The notes under the pieces: generated by a model
The model's database searches: none
What the model was told of the DNA's origin: nothing
Seen by the model: the letters and a program-made list of their open reading frames with translations, nothing else
Position numbers and translations under genes: made by a program
DNA from: Pelagihabitans sp963760375
GTDB taxonomy: Bacteria; Bacteroidota; Bacteroidia; Flavobacteriales; Flavobacteriaceae
Length of the DNA: 64,000 nt
Assembly (NCBI GenBank): GCA_963760375.1
Contig: CAVXCS010000002.1
Span: 1-64,000 of the forward strand
Direction of reading: 5' to 3'
Shown here: positions 21,035 to 31,745 of the stretch, one piece after another
How positions within the stretch are numbered: the first letter of the stretch is position 1
Layout: every line of letters starts with the position of its first letter

Positions 21035-22150
21035 ATGAGTAAAGTAGCATTGATTACAGGGGTCACCGGTCAGGATGGCGCCTATCTAAGTGAATTTTTA
21101 TTAAAAAAAGGCTATATCGTTCATGGCCTCAAGCGGCGGTCTTCCCTGTTCAATACCGATCGAATCGATCATTTGTACCAAGATCCCCATATTGAAAACC
21201 GAAATTTTATCCTGCACTACGGGGATATGACCGATAGTACCAACTTGATTCGCCTTATACAGGAAATTCAACCGGACGAAATTTATAACCTGGCCGCCAT
21301 GAGCCACGTACAAGTGTCTTTTGAGATTCCTGAATATACCGGAAATGCCGATGGTCTTGGTACCTTACGGATCCTGGATGCGGTTCGTTTATTGGGGCTA
21401 TCAAACAAAACCAGGATCTATCAAGCTTCCACCTCCGAACTTTATGGCAAAGTACAGGAGGTGCCCCAAAGTGAAACGACCCCGTTTTATCCGCGAAGTC
21501 CGTATGCCGTGGCAAAAATGTACGCCTATTGGATCACTGTCAACTATCGGGAAGCTTATGGGATGTTCGCCTGTAACGGTATCTTGTTCAACCACGAATC
21601 CCCCATCCGGGGCGAAACCTTCGTGACCCGTAAAATAACAAGGGCTACCGCAAGAATCGCCTTGGGGCTTCAGGACAAGCTTTACCTCGGTAACCTGGAT
21701 GCACAACGAGATTGGGGCCATGCCAAGGATTATGTGCGTATGATGTGGATGATCTTGCAGGCAGACGAAGCGGAAGATTGGGTCATCGCCACGGGCATTA
21801 CCACGCCTGTACGGGAATTTGTACGCATGAGCTTTAATGAGGTGGGCATATCCCTTGAATTTAAAGGGCAAGGCGTGGATGAAAAAGCCTTTGTAAAATC
21901 CTGTAGCCATCCGGAATACCAATTGGAAATAGGGAAAGAGGTCTTGGCGGTGGATCCCAAATATTTCAGGCCCACCGAAGTGGATCTGTTGATCGGGGAT
22001 GCCTCCAAAGCCAATAATAAATTAGGCTGGATTCCTGAGTACAAATTAAGTGATTTGGTCAAGGATATGATGGAAAGTGATGTGAAACTGATGAAAAAGG
22101 ACCGCTTTCTGCAAGAAGAAGGTTATCAAACCTTAAATTATTTCGAATAG
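21035..22150 (+). CDS. gmd: GDP-mannose 4,6-dehydratase
   Basis: A 371-residue extended SDR that converts GDP-D-mannose to GDP-4-keto-6-deoxy-D-mannose, first step to GDP-L-fucose. GVTGQDGAYLSEFLL (NADP site), the RRSSLFNTDRIDHLY loop, STSELYGK, and YPRSPYAVAKMYAYW with the catalytic Tyr and Lys are visible, as is NHESPIRGETFVTRKIT, a Gmd signature. Length and frame are normal. The stop overlaps the region of the next start (fcl), so the two are translationally coupled. Confidence 0.97.
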   Translation: MSKVALITGVTGQDGAYLSEFLLKKGYIVHGLKRRSSLFNTDRIDHLYQDPHIENRNFILHYGDMTDSTNLIRLIQEIQPDEIYNLAAMSHVQVSFEIPEYTGNADGLGTLRILDAVRLLGLSNKTRIYQASTSELYGKVQEVPQSETTPFYPRSPYAVAKMYAYWITVNYREAYGMFACNGILFNHESPIRGETFVTRKITRATARIALGLQDKLYLGNLDAQRDWGHAKDYVRMMWMILQADEAEDWVIATGITTPVREFVRMSFNEVGISLEFKGQGVDEKAFVKSCSHPEYQLEIGKEVLAVDPKYFRPTEVDLLIGDASKANNKLGWIPEYKLSDLVKDMMESDVKLMKKDRFLQEEGYQTLNYFE

Positions 22151-22152
22151 TG

Positions 22153-23241
22153 ATGGATAAAAACGCCAAGATTTATATAGCCGGGCATCGCGGTTTGGTA
22201 GGCAGCGCCATCGTTAAAAACCTATCGGAAAAGGGATATTCAAATCTGGTCACACGAACCCATGCCGAACTCGATTTAACGGATATGGCCGCAGTTGCGT
22301 CTTTTTTCAAGGCCGAAAAACCCGACTATGTTTTTTTGGCCGCTGCCAAAGTGGGCGGCATTGTCGCCAACAATGTCTATCGGGGCGAATTCATCTATGA
22401 AAATTTGATGATCCAAAACAATGTGATCCATCAGAGCTATCTCAACGGGGTGAAGAAATTAATGTTTTTGGGCAGTACCTGTATCTATCCCAAAAATTGC
22501 CCGCAGCCCATGAAAGAGGACTATCTGCTTACCGATGTGCTTGAATATACCAATGAGCCCTATGCCATCGCCAAGATTGCCGGTATCAAATTATGCGAGA
22601 GCTATAATATCCAATATGGAACCAATTTCATTTCGGTGATGCCGACCAACTTGTATGGTCCGAACGACAATTTCGATTTGGAAAAATCGCATGTGCTGCC
22701 TGCCTTGATCCGAAAAATTCATTTGGGTAAAGCCTTGGAAACAGGCCAATGGAATGTCATCAGAAAAGATTTGAACCATTTGCCCATAGAAAATATTGAT
22801 GGCCACTCGAATGAGGAATCCATTTTGGATATCCTGGTAAAATATGGGATTACCATGGGAGCGGATGGTGTAGTATCTGTTGAAATTTGGGGCAGTGGCA
22901 AACCTATGCGCGAATTTTTATGGTCGGAAGATATGGCCGATGCCTGTGTTTATCTGATGGAGCAGCGCGATTTTGAGGACACCTATCCAAAAGGTTCGAA
23001 AGAAATACGCAATACCCACATTAATATAGGTACAGGAATTGATATTTCCATTGCAGACCTCGCCCATTTGATCAAGGAAAAGATAGGCTATCGTGGTACA
23101 TTACGCTTTAATTCGAACAAACCCGACGGCACCATGAAAAAGTTGACCGATGTCACTAAACTGTCCCATTTGGGGTGGAAGCATAAAGTTGGTTTAGAGG
23201 AAGGTATTGAAAACCAATACAAATGGTATTTGGGTAATTGA
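22153..23241 (+). CDS. fcl: GDP-L-fucose synthase
   Basis: A 362-residue SDR epimerase/reductase producing GDP-L-fucose from the Gmd product. GHRGLVGSAIVKNL at the N-terminus, FLGSTCIYPK, and YAIAKIAGIKLCESYN with the active-site Tyr/Lys are clear. It is longer than the E. coli enzyme (about 320) because of an insertion around residues 190-240, common in Bacteroidota. ATG 22153 is preferred; the GTG at 22150 overlaps the gmd stop. A decayed second copy lies at 44942-45560. Confidence 0.97.
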   Translation: MDKNAKIYIAGHRGLVGSAIVKNLSEKGYSNLVTRTHAELDLTDMAAVASFFKAEKPDYVFLAAAKVGGIVANNVYRGEFIYENLMIQNNVIHQSYLNGVKKLMFLGSTCIYPKNCPQPMKEDYLLTDVLEYTNEPYAIAKIAGIKLCESYNIQYGTNFISVMPTNLYGPNDNFDLEKSHVLPALIRKIHLGKALETGQWNVIRKDLNHLPIENIDGHSNEESILDILVKYGITMGADGVVSVEIWGSGKPMREFLWSEDMADACVYLMEQRDFEDTYPKGSKEIRNTHINIGTGIDISIADLAHLIKEKIGYRGTLRFNSNKPDGTMKKLTDVTKLSHLGWKHKVGLEEGIENQYKWYLGN

Positions 23242-23309
23242 TTTAAATAGTTTACCCTCTAAGGTTACCTAGAATTGTATTAGCCATTTAATGGCATTTA
23301 TTATCTAAT

Positions 23310-24476
23310 ATGACGCTGACTTTTTTTTCCAATTTCCTCAACCACCACCAAAAACCACTCTGTGATTACTTTTATGATGCATTAGGGGAGCATTTCAGAT
23401 TTGTGTCGACCATAAAAATACCACAGCAATTCATCAAGAGCGGATACGACGACTTATCAACTGTACCTTACAATATTAATTCGTATCAAGGAACCCATTC
23501 CTACAAAGAGGCACTGAGACTTGGCCTAGAATCAGATATTGTGATTACAGGCTCAGCACCCGAAGAATTCATAAAAACACGCTTGGCAGCTGATAAAATA
23601 ACCTTTAGATATGGGGAGAGGGATTTTAAAAAAGGCAATTATCAGAAATTTGACCCGAGGGTATTTCGAAATTTATTTCTAAAACACACTAGATATCGAA
23701 GAAAAAATTTATACATGCTCTGTAATAGTGGGTATAAAGCCAATGATATGGCTTGGGTTTTTGCCTACCCCAAGAAAATATTCAAATGGGGATATTTTCC
23801 CGCAACAAAGCATTTGGATGTTGATTCCTTGATCGATAATAAGAAAGGGAATAAAACTTTAAAATTGCTCTATGTTTCCAGATTGATCGCCTGGAAACAT
23901 CCAGAAATGGCTTTGGAATTGGCCAACCGATTAAACCAACACAGGTACGACTTTTCATTGGACATCATCGGGTCTGGACCCCTTGAAAACAAATTAAAAC
24001 AAATGAGTGCCGATCTGAACTTGAAAAAGACGGTCAATTTTCTGGGGAACATGGCCAATCAAGAAGTGGTAAATAAAATGCGCGACGCGAACATCTTCAT
24101 TTTCACTAGTGACAGAAATGAAGGTTGGGGGGCGGTCGCCAATGAGGCTATGGGCAGTGCCTGTGCTTTGGTGGCAAGCCATATGATTGGAGCCATGCCC
24201 TTTCTTATTAACAATGGAGTAAACGGACTTATCTTTAAATCAAAAGACAATGACGATTTGTTTGTTAAGGTTCAAAAACTGATGGAAGATCGAAATTTAT
24301 GTGAACAACTAGGACGCAATGCCTATACAACCATTACTACATCGTGGTCGGCCAAAACTGCCTCGCACAATTTCCTTTTGTTCGCTCAGGGACTTTTGGA
24401 TAAGCAATCGATTGAAATACTTGAGGGTCCATGCAGCGCTGCCCATCCAACCTCGAAAAATTGGTATAAGAAATGA
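23310..24476 (+). CDS. Family 4 glycosyltransferase
   Basis: A 388-residue GT-B enzyme. Rossmann-type N-terminal half without strong landmarks, then the donor domain: LKLLYVSRLIAWKHPEMALELA, VNFLGNMANQEV and the segment FTSDRNEGWGAVANEAMGSA with the E-x7-E pattern. Located directly after gmd-fcl and overlapping the next transferase by an ATGA, so a fucosyltransferase role is a reasonable guess only. Frame intact. Confidence 0.85.
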   Translation: MTLTFFSNFLNHHQKPLCDYFYDALGEHFRFVSTIKIPQQFIKSGYDDLSTVPYNINSYQGTHSYKEALRLGLESDIVITGSAPEEFIKTRLAADKITFRYGERDFKKGNYQKFDPRVFRNLFLKHTRYRRKNLYMLCNSGYKANDMAWVFAYPKKIFKWGYFPATKHLDVDSLIDNKKGNKTLKLLYVSRLIAWKHPEMALELANRLNQHRYDFSLDIIGSGPLENKLKQMSADLNLKKTVNFLGNMANQEVVNKMRDANIFIFTSDRNEGWGAVANEAMGSACALVASHMIGAMPFLINNGVNGLIFKSKDNDDLFVKVQKLMEDRNLCEQLGRNAYTTITTSWSAKTASHNFLLFAQGLLDKQSIEILEGPCSAAHPTSKNWYKK

Positions 24477-25738
24477 AAGTACTTTGGGTAACCAATACCA
24501 TATTTCCCGAGTTTTCCGAAGCCCTGGGCCAACCTAAGACCGTGGGAGGCGGTTGGATGTATGCCTTATCGCAAAATATGGTTGATAATGGGATTGAACT
24601 GGCTGTTGTTACCGCAAAAACCAAATCAAACCATGTTCATAAAAAGATAAATAATATTAATTTTTATTTGCTTGGCAGTAAACGTCCTGTTACTGAATAT
24701 GATATTTCCTTGGCTGTACAATGGAAAGAGGTAATCAACAACATTAAACCCGACCTTGTACATATACATGGTACGGAAAATGGGTATGGCCTTGTTTTAA
24801 TGAATACCTTTCCACAATTGAATTACGTAGTTTCCATTCAAGGCTTAATTGGAATTATATACCGTTATTACTATGCGGGCATCACGATAAAGGAAATTTT
24901 AAGGAGCATCACGATACGGGATATTATAAAGCGCGATACCATCATCCAAGCCAGGAGGAATTTCCTTATCAGGAGCAATCGAATCGAAAGAAAATATTTG
25001 GATCAAACATCCCATGTCATTGGCAGGACCCAGTGGGACCATGACCAAGTTAAAACAATGAATCCATTGGTTCAATACCATTTTTGCAATGAATCCTTAA
25101 GGGAATCTTTTTATAATTCCAAAAAATGGAATGCCAAAACCAAGATAAACCATACCATCTTTTTGAGTCAGGCAGGTTACCCGATCAAAGGACTTCACAA
25201 GGTTTTGGAGGCGGTGGCTTTGATGAAAAATGAATTTCCTGATTTAAGAGTGCGCGTTGCAGGTAAGGATATCCTTAGAAAATCAAAAAGTCTTAAAGAA
25301 TACTTGAAACGTGATGGTTATGGCAAATATGTTCACTCTCTTGTTCAAAAATATGGATTGGAAACGCAGATTTCCTTTTTAGGATATTTGGACGAACAAC
25401 AAATGATTCAAGAATATCTAAATGCCCATATCTTTATATGTCCATCAAGTATCGAAAATAGCCCAAATTCGCTAGGGGAAGCACAATTATTAGGGGTGCC
25501 ATGCATCGCCTCTTACGTAGGGGGGATTCCCGATATGGTGATTCATAATCAATCTGGGCTGCTTTATCGTTTTGAAGAGGTGGAAATGCTGGCGCAATCG
25601 ATAAAGCGCATTTTTAATGCGGACGCATTGGCCAATAAATTATCGACGAATGGAATAAGACAAGCTACTGAAAGACATGATAAAGATATTAATGTAAGGC
25701 AATTGTTAAGTATTTATGCTGCCATGCATTCTCTTTAG
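24473..25738 (+). CDS. Family 4 glycosyltransferase
   Basis: A 421-residue GT-B transferase. The N-terminus WVTNTIFPEFSEALG has the glycine-rich GGGWMY stretch, followed by a HIHGTENGYG acceptor-side motif and a donor domain ending in SSIENSPNSLGEAQLLGVPC. It overlaps the previous gene by four bases (ATGA), indicating coupled translation. Specificity unknown. Confidence 0.88.
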   Translation: MKVLWVTNTIFPEFSEALGQPKTVGGGWMYALSQNMVDNGIELAVVTAKTKSNHVHKKINNINFYLLGSKRPVTEYDISLAVQWKEVINNIKPDLVHIHGTENGYGLVLMNTFPQLNYVVSIQGLIGIIYRYYYAGITIKEILRSITIRDIIKRDTIIQARRNFLIRSNRIERKYLDQTSHVIGRTQWDHDQVKTMNPLVQYHFCNESLRESFYNSKKWNAKTKINHTIFLSQAGYPIKGLHKVLEAVALMKNEFPDLRVRVAGKDILRKSKSLKEYLKRDGYGKYVHSLVQKYGLETQISFLGYLDEQQMIQEYLNAHIFICPSSIENSPNSLGEAQLLGVPCIASYVGGIPDMVIHNQSGLLYRFEEVEMLAQSIKRIFNADALANKLSTNGIRQATERHDKDINVRQLLSIYAAMHSL

Positions 25739-26036
25739 CCTCAATCTTTTTATGTTTTTGGTCACATTATGATGAATTGAAACTCCAGAGCTAGTTCCTT
25801 CAATAATGTTTGGATTGGCGTGTAGCTGGTCAAATAATAATTTAACACCATTGTTTGCCGTGTACTTTTTTTGATGACTCAATCTTAGGTATGCATAGCT
25901 TTACAGTCATTATATAGATATATTAACTATTGGAGTACAGAAAATAGAAATGTACAATGCAAATAAGGGCCATGGGCATAATATCATGGCAAAAGCCCTG
26001 AATTTAAAGTATGATAAGTTTAACACGCCATAAACT
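25739..26036. other. Gap between glycosyltransferase and flippase genes
   Basis: AT-rich 298 bp without a supported gene or hairpin terminator. A short frame just before 26030 (MYNANKGHGHNIMAK) has no homologue I recognise. Confidence 0.4.
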
Positions 26037-27474
26037 ATGAGCCAGGGAGACAAAATGTTTCATGGAATGGCATGGAGCGCATTGGAACGGGTAGCTGTTC
26101 AAGCTGTTCAATTTGTACTTGGCATCATCCTCGCCCGCATTCTGACCCCTACAGAATATGGTGTCTTAGGCATACTTATAGTTTTTATCAGTATCTCAAA
26201 TGTCTTTATTGATAGCGGCTTCACAAAAGCATTGATCCAGAAAAAAGATCGGTCCGATATTGACATTTCTACGGTTTTTCTGTTCAATATCGCCATAAGT
26301 ATCGTTTGCTATTTGACGCTATGGGTATTATCTCCATTTATAGCTGGCTTTTATGAAATACCATCCTTAACGCTTTTATTAAAGGTAATTGCCATATCAC
26401 TAATGATCAATGCGCTTTTTACCGTTCCATATACCCTTTTCACCATTAACCTCGATTTTAAATCGATTACCAAGATTAATCTGATCGCGGTGGTGATTTC
26501 AGGCGGTATAGCCATTGGTCTGGCATATGCCGGATACGGGGTTTGGGCCTTGATTTGGCAAACACTTCTAAGGTCATTGATGACAGCCCTCTTAATGTGG
26601 ATTTTTTTGCGGTGGACTCCAAGAGCTTATTTTTTCGATGGACTCGTTCAGGCAAATGTTTTCATATGGGTCTAAGCTATTGGTATCATCCCTGCTGGGC
26701 ACCTTTTTTAGCCAGCTAAATGCCTTGCTTATAGGCAAATATCTGAGTGCAAAAGATTTGGGATTTTATACCAGGGGAATTCAATTCTCCGATGTGGTAT
26801 TCGGGATTCTTAATGCTGCGCTAACAAATGTCTTGCTTCCCGGTCTTGCTCCAGTTCAAGACCAGCGTGAAGTATTGATAATGCAGACCAAAAAAATAAT
26901 CAAGGCTTCTACTTTGGTCATCGTGCCCATATTTCTGGGGCTGGCAGTAATGGCTGAACCCATTATTCGACTTTTGTTGACAGAGAAGTGGATGATGGCT
27001 GTTCCCATAATGCAGATTTTTTGTGTCGCACGTCTCATCACCATTATTTGTGGGGTAAATATTAATTTGCTGTATGTCATAGGAAGAACCGATTTGGTTT
27101 TGAAACAGCAGTATTGGTGTATTGCCATTCGGGTTCTACTGCTCATAGCGGCACTCCAGTTCGGAATTGTTTACATCGCCTTTGCCGAATTGTTGGCGAC
27201 CACCATTCACTTTTTCATCAATAGTTATTATCCGGGAAAAATCATGGATTTTGGGGCTACAAAGCAATTAAAAGCAATTTGGCTCATCCTTTTATCTGGA
27301 CTGATCATGATTGCGCCCCTTTATCTAATAAATCAAGTTCTTGAAAATGATGTTGTTAAACTAGGAATTGCTGCAATTGTTTCTTTACCCATCTATTTTC
27401 TTTGCATGAGACTTTTTCAAATAGAGGAATTTTCCGAAATCATTCAAAAAACAAAAAAAATGATTGGTAAATAA
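26037..27474 (+). CDS. wzx: Wzx-type polysaccharide flippase (one frameshift)
   Basis: A MOP-superfamily lipid-linked oligosaccharide flippase, about 479 residues and mostly transmembrane. The N-terminal part (ARILTPTEYGVLGILIVF, SGFTKALIQKKDRS) is typical of the Polysacc_synt_C/WcaJ-neighbour flippases. The second part resumes at MDSFRQMFSYGSKLL and carries GFYTRGIQFSD. One extra T in the run near 26630-26637 causes the break: the first frame stops at 26675, the second opens within 26638. It is a paralogue of the intact flippase at 38642. Moves the undecaprenyl-linked repeat to the periplasm. Confidence 0.85.
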
Positions 27475-27501
27475 TCTTCAATTCCAGATGGCCCCAAGGT
27501 A

Positions 27502-28486
27502 TTATTTAGCCGTTACTTCCTCGATTTTTCCTATATCTGCAGCAGTTTGGCTGAACGAACTTTGATGTGATCCAATGACTTTCAAAGTTCTTGACAAACA
27601 ATAAAGATCCACTATAGCCTCTTTTACCGCTTCCGAATTGTTTCGATCGTAACTACTGATTTCATTCGCTATAATCTTAGCACCATGGGTCGCGATTAAT
27701 GATTTTTTGGTGGGCCCATCATCCGTAGACAAGAAAAATGAAAATTCAGGATCTTTCGTTAATATTTCATTGGTTATCTCTAAAAACCGATCTGTCGTAC
27801 TAAAATTTTTAGAAACCTCATGGTCAGATCTTCTAATGTGTAAGCCTATGGTCTTTTTGAATTTTTTTGCTGTACTTTCAACCTTATCAGAAATGCCGTC
27901 GACTGGAATAAAATAGCTGTAATGACTTTCCATAGCGTAAAGCCTGTAGCAAGAAGAAATGAATTTGGACTCTCCCTCACTTTCCATAAAAGAGGTCATT
28001 TTTTTGCCGATCTGCGTTATGAAACCCAAATCCATATCCCTGCCCGATTTGGCCATGTCAACTTCCTGTGCTGCATATATATTCGCTAATTCGTGTGTTC
28101 AAAAGAACATCCTTTTCGTTTAATTGTAAAAGAGCCTTTTTAATTCTTTTTAGATCGGGATTTAGAATCCTCCCCTTATAGATAGTTTTTGAGCTGTCGG
28201 AATGTCCGGTCAAAAATTGTGGGCCGAACATTAGAGCCACCTAATAAATGACTATTTTTCGCAAAATTTTCAGGAAATCCTGTTGGACAATTGATGACTT
28301 GAATCGCAACGCCTAGGATGAATCAGTGGTTTGAAAAGCTTCTCAAATGCACAATTCAAGGAAGAATCCATTACCCAAAGTACGGTGAGGGCATGTCCAT
28401 ATTTTTCGCAAAGGGATACCATGAGAGTCTATGGTTCTCATCCTATTGCACAAACCTCCCAGAGGTTTTAAATATATCATAGTCAT
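27502..28486 (-). pseudogene. GGLCNRM/HIRR-type (fucosyltransferase-like) glycosyltransferase, broken
   Basis: Read on the minus strand from ATG 28486: IYLKPLGGLCNRMRTIDS, then the shifted EKYGHALTVLWVMDSSLNCAFEKLF, then MALMFGPQF, then a long open part 27502-28056. The last contains TIGLHIRRSDHE, FFLSTDDGPTKK and DLYCLSRTLKVIGSHQSSFS. A GGxxNRxR opening with HxRRxD and a C-terminal S-x-F is the pattern of O-fucosyltransferase/NodZ-like GT-B enzymes. At least three indels (near 28420, 28250 and 28070) break the frame. It converges with the flippase gene and is the only minus-strand gene of module 1. Activity and donor are inferred. Confidence 0.65.
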
Positions 28487-28787
28487 AATTTAAATAAACA
28501 TTAACGTTCAAAACTAAAATTTTATTCTTTAGCAACATGATTTATTGTGTCGTTTGAAACATCAAGTTCTCCAAAGCTATTGCTCTTATTCGATGATAGG
28601 TTTTTGCTTTCTGGTCATATTTTCATATTAACCTATATTTTGCATATTTAAACGAACCCATATTATGCACTAGTTAAAAACGTTTTATCTTTACTCGGTA
28701 ATTGGGAGATAATTCTAAGGATGTTTATTTCATCGTATCATTTGTCTTTTTTATAATTTGCTTCATAGTTTTGTCCAAAGTTAAATC

Positions 28788-30024
28788 ATGGCCAAGTTAT
28801 TATCTTATTTTAAAAGAATTGGCTATCTAAACGCCTTGCTTTTACTCGGATTTTTATGCATCCCTGGTAGTCCGGGATTGCTTTTTGGATATTTCTTGGT
28901 TTTCTCACTAATGCTGAATAAACAATTTATTAAGAGCAACTTGGATATAGATTTTGTGCTGATTATTTTGTTCAGCACTACATATGCGCTTTTTTATGCT
29001 ACCAATCCCATTGCTGGAATCCAGTTTATCTTTATTTATTTGCTCTTCCCGCCTACATTCTATTTGCTTGGTAAATTCATAGGCAGAACTTTAAAGAAGT
29101 CGGAATTTAAATGGTTTTTGATTTTCATGGGTATTGCTTTTTCATTACTTGCCACGATATCGGTTGTCCTTGATATTTATAAGGGCGGTTTAGGTCAAGC
29201 TTCACGGTCAGTTCCTTTTTTTTGGACCACTTCTGCGCGAAATGCCACAGGCATGGCAGCACTATTTTTGTTCAACATGTGCATTCCAGCCTTTTTGCTT
29301 AGTAATCCAAAAGGCATACGCTTGATTTCTAAACTGTTTTTAGCATTTGTGTTTTTTATATCATTGCTTTGTGTTATTCGGCTTGGGAGTAGGACACAAA
29401 TAGGGGTTATGTTCTTTTCATTTTTGTTTTCTTTATTGTACCTATTGACGACGTCAAAATTTTAAACAGAACTTTGCCTTATTGCTTTGTTTTGGAATAC
29501 TTGTCTATTGTTATCTCGAAGAAGGTTTCATTTGATTTAAGTGCCGACTGGTTATCTGCCTTCGAATCAAGAATAAAAAGTTCCAACAATACGGTGGCGA
29601 ATGCCGGAAATCGCTCCCATGTATGGCAGCCTCCATAAAAAACATTATCGAAAAGCCACTGGGATGGGAATTAGAAGAGTTGGGTTATTCGCATAATGTC
29701 TGGCTTGATGTGGTAAGGGTGTCGGGTGTCATTCCATTTGTCTTATTGGTCATCTTCAGTGTGCGTTCAATATGGAAAGTAAAAAAGGCCATATTTATTG
29801 ATTCCAAACAACTGTCTACCAATATTTTGTTTTTTACCTATCTTATGGCGTTTTTCTTGGTTTTCATGGTAGAACCCATCATTGATGGTCTTTTTGCACT
29901 ATTCTCCTTATATTGTCTTTTCACGGGAATCGTGACCAAGTATATTGAGAACTTCATGTTGGTCGCGGAAACTAAAGATGCGGAAAGATATATAGACTGG
30001 TCTACCATTGACGAGGAAAAATAA
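28788..30024 (+). CDS. wzy: Wzy-type O-antigen polymerase/ligase (frame broken in the middle)
   Basis: A polytopic membrane protein of about 410 residues. The first part (28788-29465) has about eight hydrophobic helices and the VIRLGSRTQIGVMF motif; the second (29623-30024) resumes with KPLGWELEELGYSHNVWLD, the H-containing periplasmic loop typical of Wzy_C/O-antigen ligase proteins. Between them two or three indels interrupt a normal sequence (readable as ADWLSAFESRIKSSNNT). The collinear truncated copy at 30702 supports the reconstruction. Likely polymerises the fucose/uronate repeat units; a ligase role cannot be excluded. Confidence 0.75.
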
Positions 30025-30063
30025 TACCGTAAAATCCAACGATAAATTATACCATTTGCAACC

Positions 30064-30652
30064 ATGATAAATTCATTAAAATCCTTTATTTACTTTTTTG
30101 GTCCAGTTGTAGACAATTCTTTTAATTGGCTTATTCTAATCATCAAGAATGTTGAGTTTTGAGCAGTTTCCCAAAATAAATGGTAGAATCCATATTTATA
30201 AAACTGGAAGAATCAATTTAGGCAATGGAATTGTAATCAACTCAGGCGCCAGGTACAATCCTATCGGCGGCGACACCCGTACGAACCTTTCGGTCGCGGC
30301 AGATGCCGTTTTGGAAATCGGTGACCATTCTGGAATCTCCAATTGCACCATCGTTTGTCAGAACCAGATCAAAATAGGTCAATATGTAAATATCGGTGGC
30401 AGTGTAAAGATTTATGACACCGATTTTCATGCGTTGGATTTCGAAAAGAGGAAGTCGAAAAAATCCGATATAGGGAACACGAAGCCAATTTTAATTAAGG
30501 ATCATGCATTCATCGGAGCACATTCCATCATTTTAAAAGGCGTTACCATAGGAGAAAATGCAATCGTTGGTGCCGGTTCGGTCGTCACAAAGTCGATTCC
30601 AGACAACGAAATATGGGGTGGTAATCCTGCACGCTTTATTAAAGATGTTTAG
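30064..30652 (+). CDS. Hexapeptide-repeat acyltransferase (one frameshift)
   Basis: A left-handed beta-helix acetyltransferase of the WbbJ/NodL type, which O-acetylates a sugar using acetyl-CoA. Visible hexapeptide rungs include IGDHSGISNCTIV, IGQYVNIGGS, the catalytic-His region YDTDFHALDF and GVTIGENAIVGAGSVV, ending in GGNPARFIKDV. The uninterrupted frame opens at ATG 30149, but an ATG at 30064 reads MINSLKSFIYFFG and continues into the same protein if one T is dropped near 30155-30158; that gives a more usual N-terminus (about 195 residues). Confidence 0.8.
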
Positions 30653-30701
30653 TTTTTAATAATTCAAATTCCAATAGTTTTAATTTTGCTTTTCTTTCTA
30701 A

Positions 30702-31745
30702 AGAATTATTAGCATCCTCTATTTGGTGTTTCCCAATTCTTTCTTTCTGTTGGGCAATTATTTTGTGGAAAAAAGTGAATCCATTGAACAATTCTATCTT
30801 CTCTTGTTGGCAGTAGGCTTTCTTTTTTCCTTTTCCTCTTTTGTGTCGGTCAGTATGAATCTTTTGGAAGGGGGCTTTGTGCAATTGGAACGAACTGTAC
30901 CGATGTTTTGGGACAAGAAATTGGTATCTACGACTTTAATGGCGTCCTTTTTTACGTTCAATATGTGCATCCTTCCCTTGCTGGTAGTACAGATTGCCCA
31001 GAGGAAAAAGTTTAGCAAAATACAACTATTGGTCGTATTCGGTGTTTTTATCGTATCCCTGCTCTGTACGTTTCGTTTGGGCAGTCGAACCCAGGCTGCC
31101 ATTGCTTTAATTCTACTCATTTTTTCTTTATTGTATGTAATTCCCAATCAATCGTCCAAAAAGAATTTCAGGTTATTCATGGTCATCTCATTTTTGGGAT
31201 TGCTCGTTTATTTGTTCGTGCCATTGAACTTGGATGCGGACTATTTCTCCGTCCTTGGCAACCGCCTGGAGCAGAGCAATAACACCGGAACCGCAGGTGG
31301 GCGTACACAAAGATGGGCGTTATCGATTCCTAATTTAGTATCAAAACCATTGGGTTGGAGCTTCGATGAATTTGGCTATAGCCACAACTTATGGCTGGAT
31401 GTCGCACAAGTTACGGGCCTACTGCCTTTTTGCTTATTAATCGTATTCTCGACTAGGAACTTTTTAAAACTAAAAAAATTGGTACGTAACAGAATGGTCG
31501 ATTTACCGTTCAGGACCATCGTTTTAACCTTTACCATAGCTGCCAATATTGTTTTTTTTGTTGAACCCATCATGCAAGGGGCGTTCAGTATGTTCGTTAC
31601 CTATTGTTTTATTCAAGGGGTGCTCAATAAATATCTGCAAAGTCAAAACACACAACTTTTTGTTGATAAGGCACCGACAAAATTGCCTCTTGAAGAGGTT
31701 TTTCTAAATGAAGATTTTTTAGGAAGTGACCTGGAAAAGGAATAA
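30702..31745 (+). pseudogene. 5'-truncated second Wzy-like polymerase
   Basis: The reading frame (stop codon at 30699-30701, then open; a TTG at 30723 could start it) is collinear with the Wzy at 28788 from its residue 85 on. Compare IYLLFPPTFYLLGKF with LYLVFPNSFFLLGNYF, CVIRLGSRTQ with CTFRLGSRTQ, and KPLGWELEELGYSHNVWLD with KPLGWSFDEFGYSHNLWLD. The first three or so membrane helices are absent. It begins only 50 bp after the acyltransferase gene, so a deletion or recombination that joined the two is likely. Around 347 residues remain. Possibly inactive. Confidence 0.7.

Noticed and set aside
28728..28736. TTTCATCGT 60 bp before the wzy gene at 28788 as another operator
   Set aside because: The 21-bp partner (TTTTATAAT) lacks the TCG core and the distance to the start differs from the other sites.
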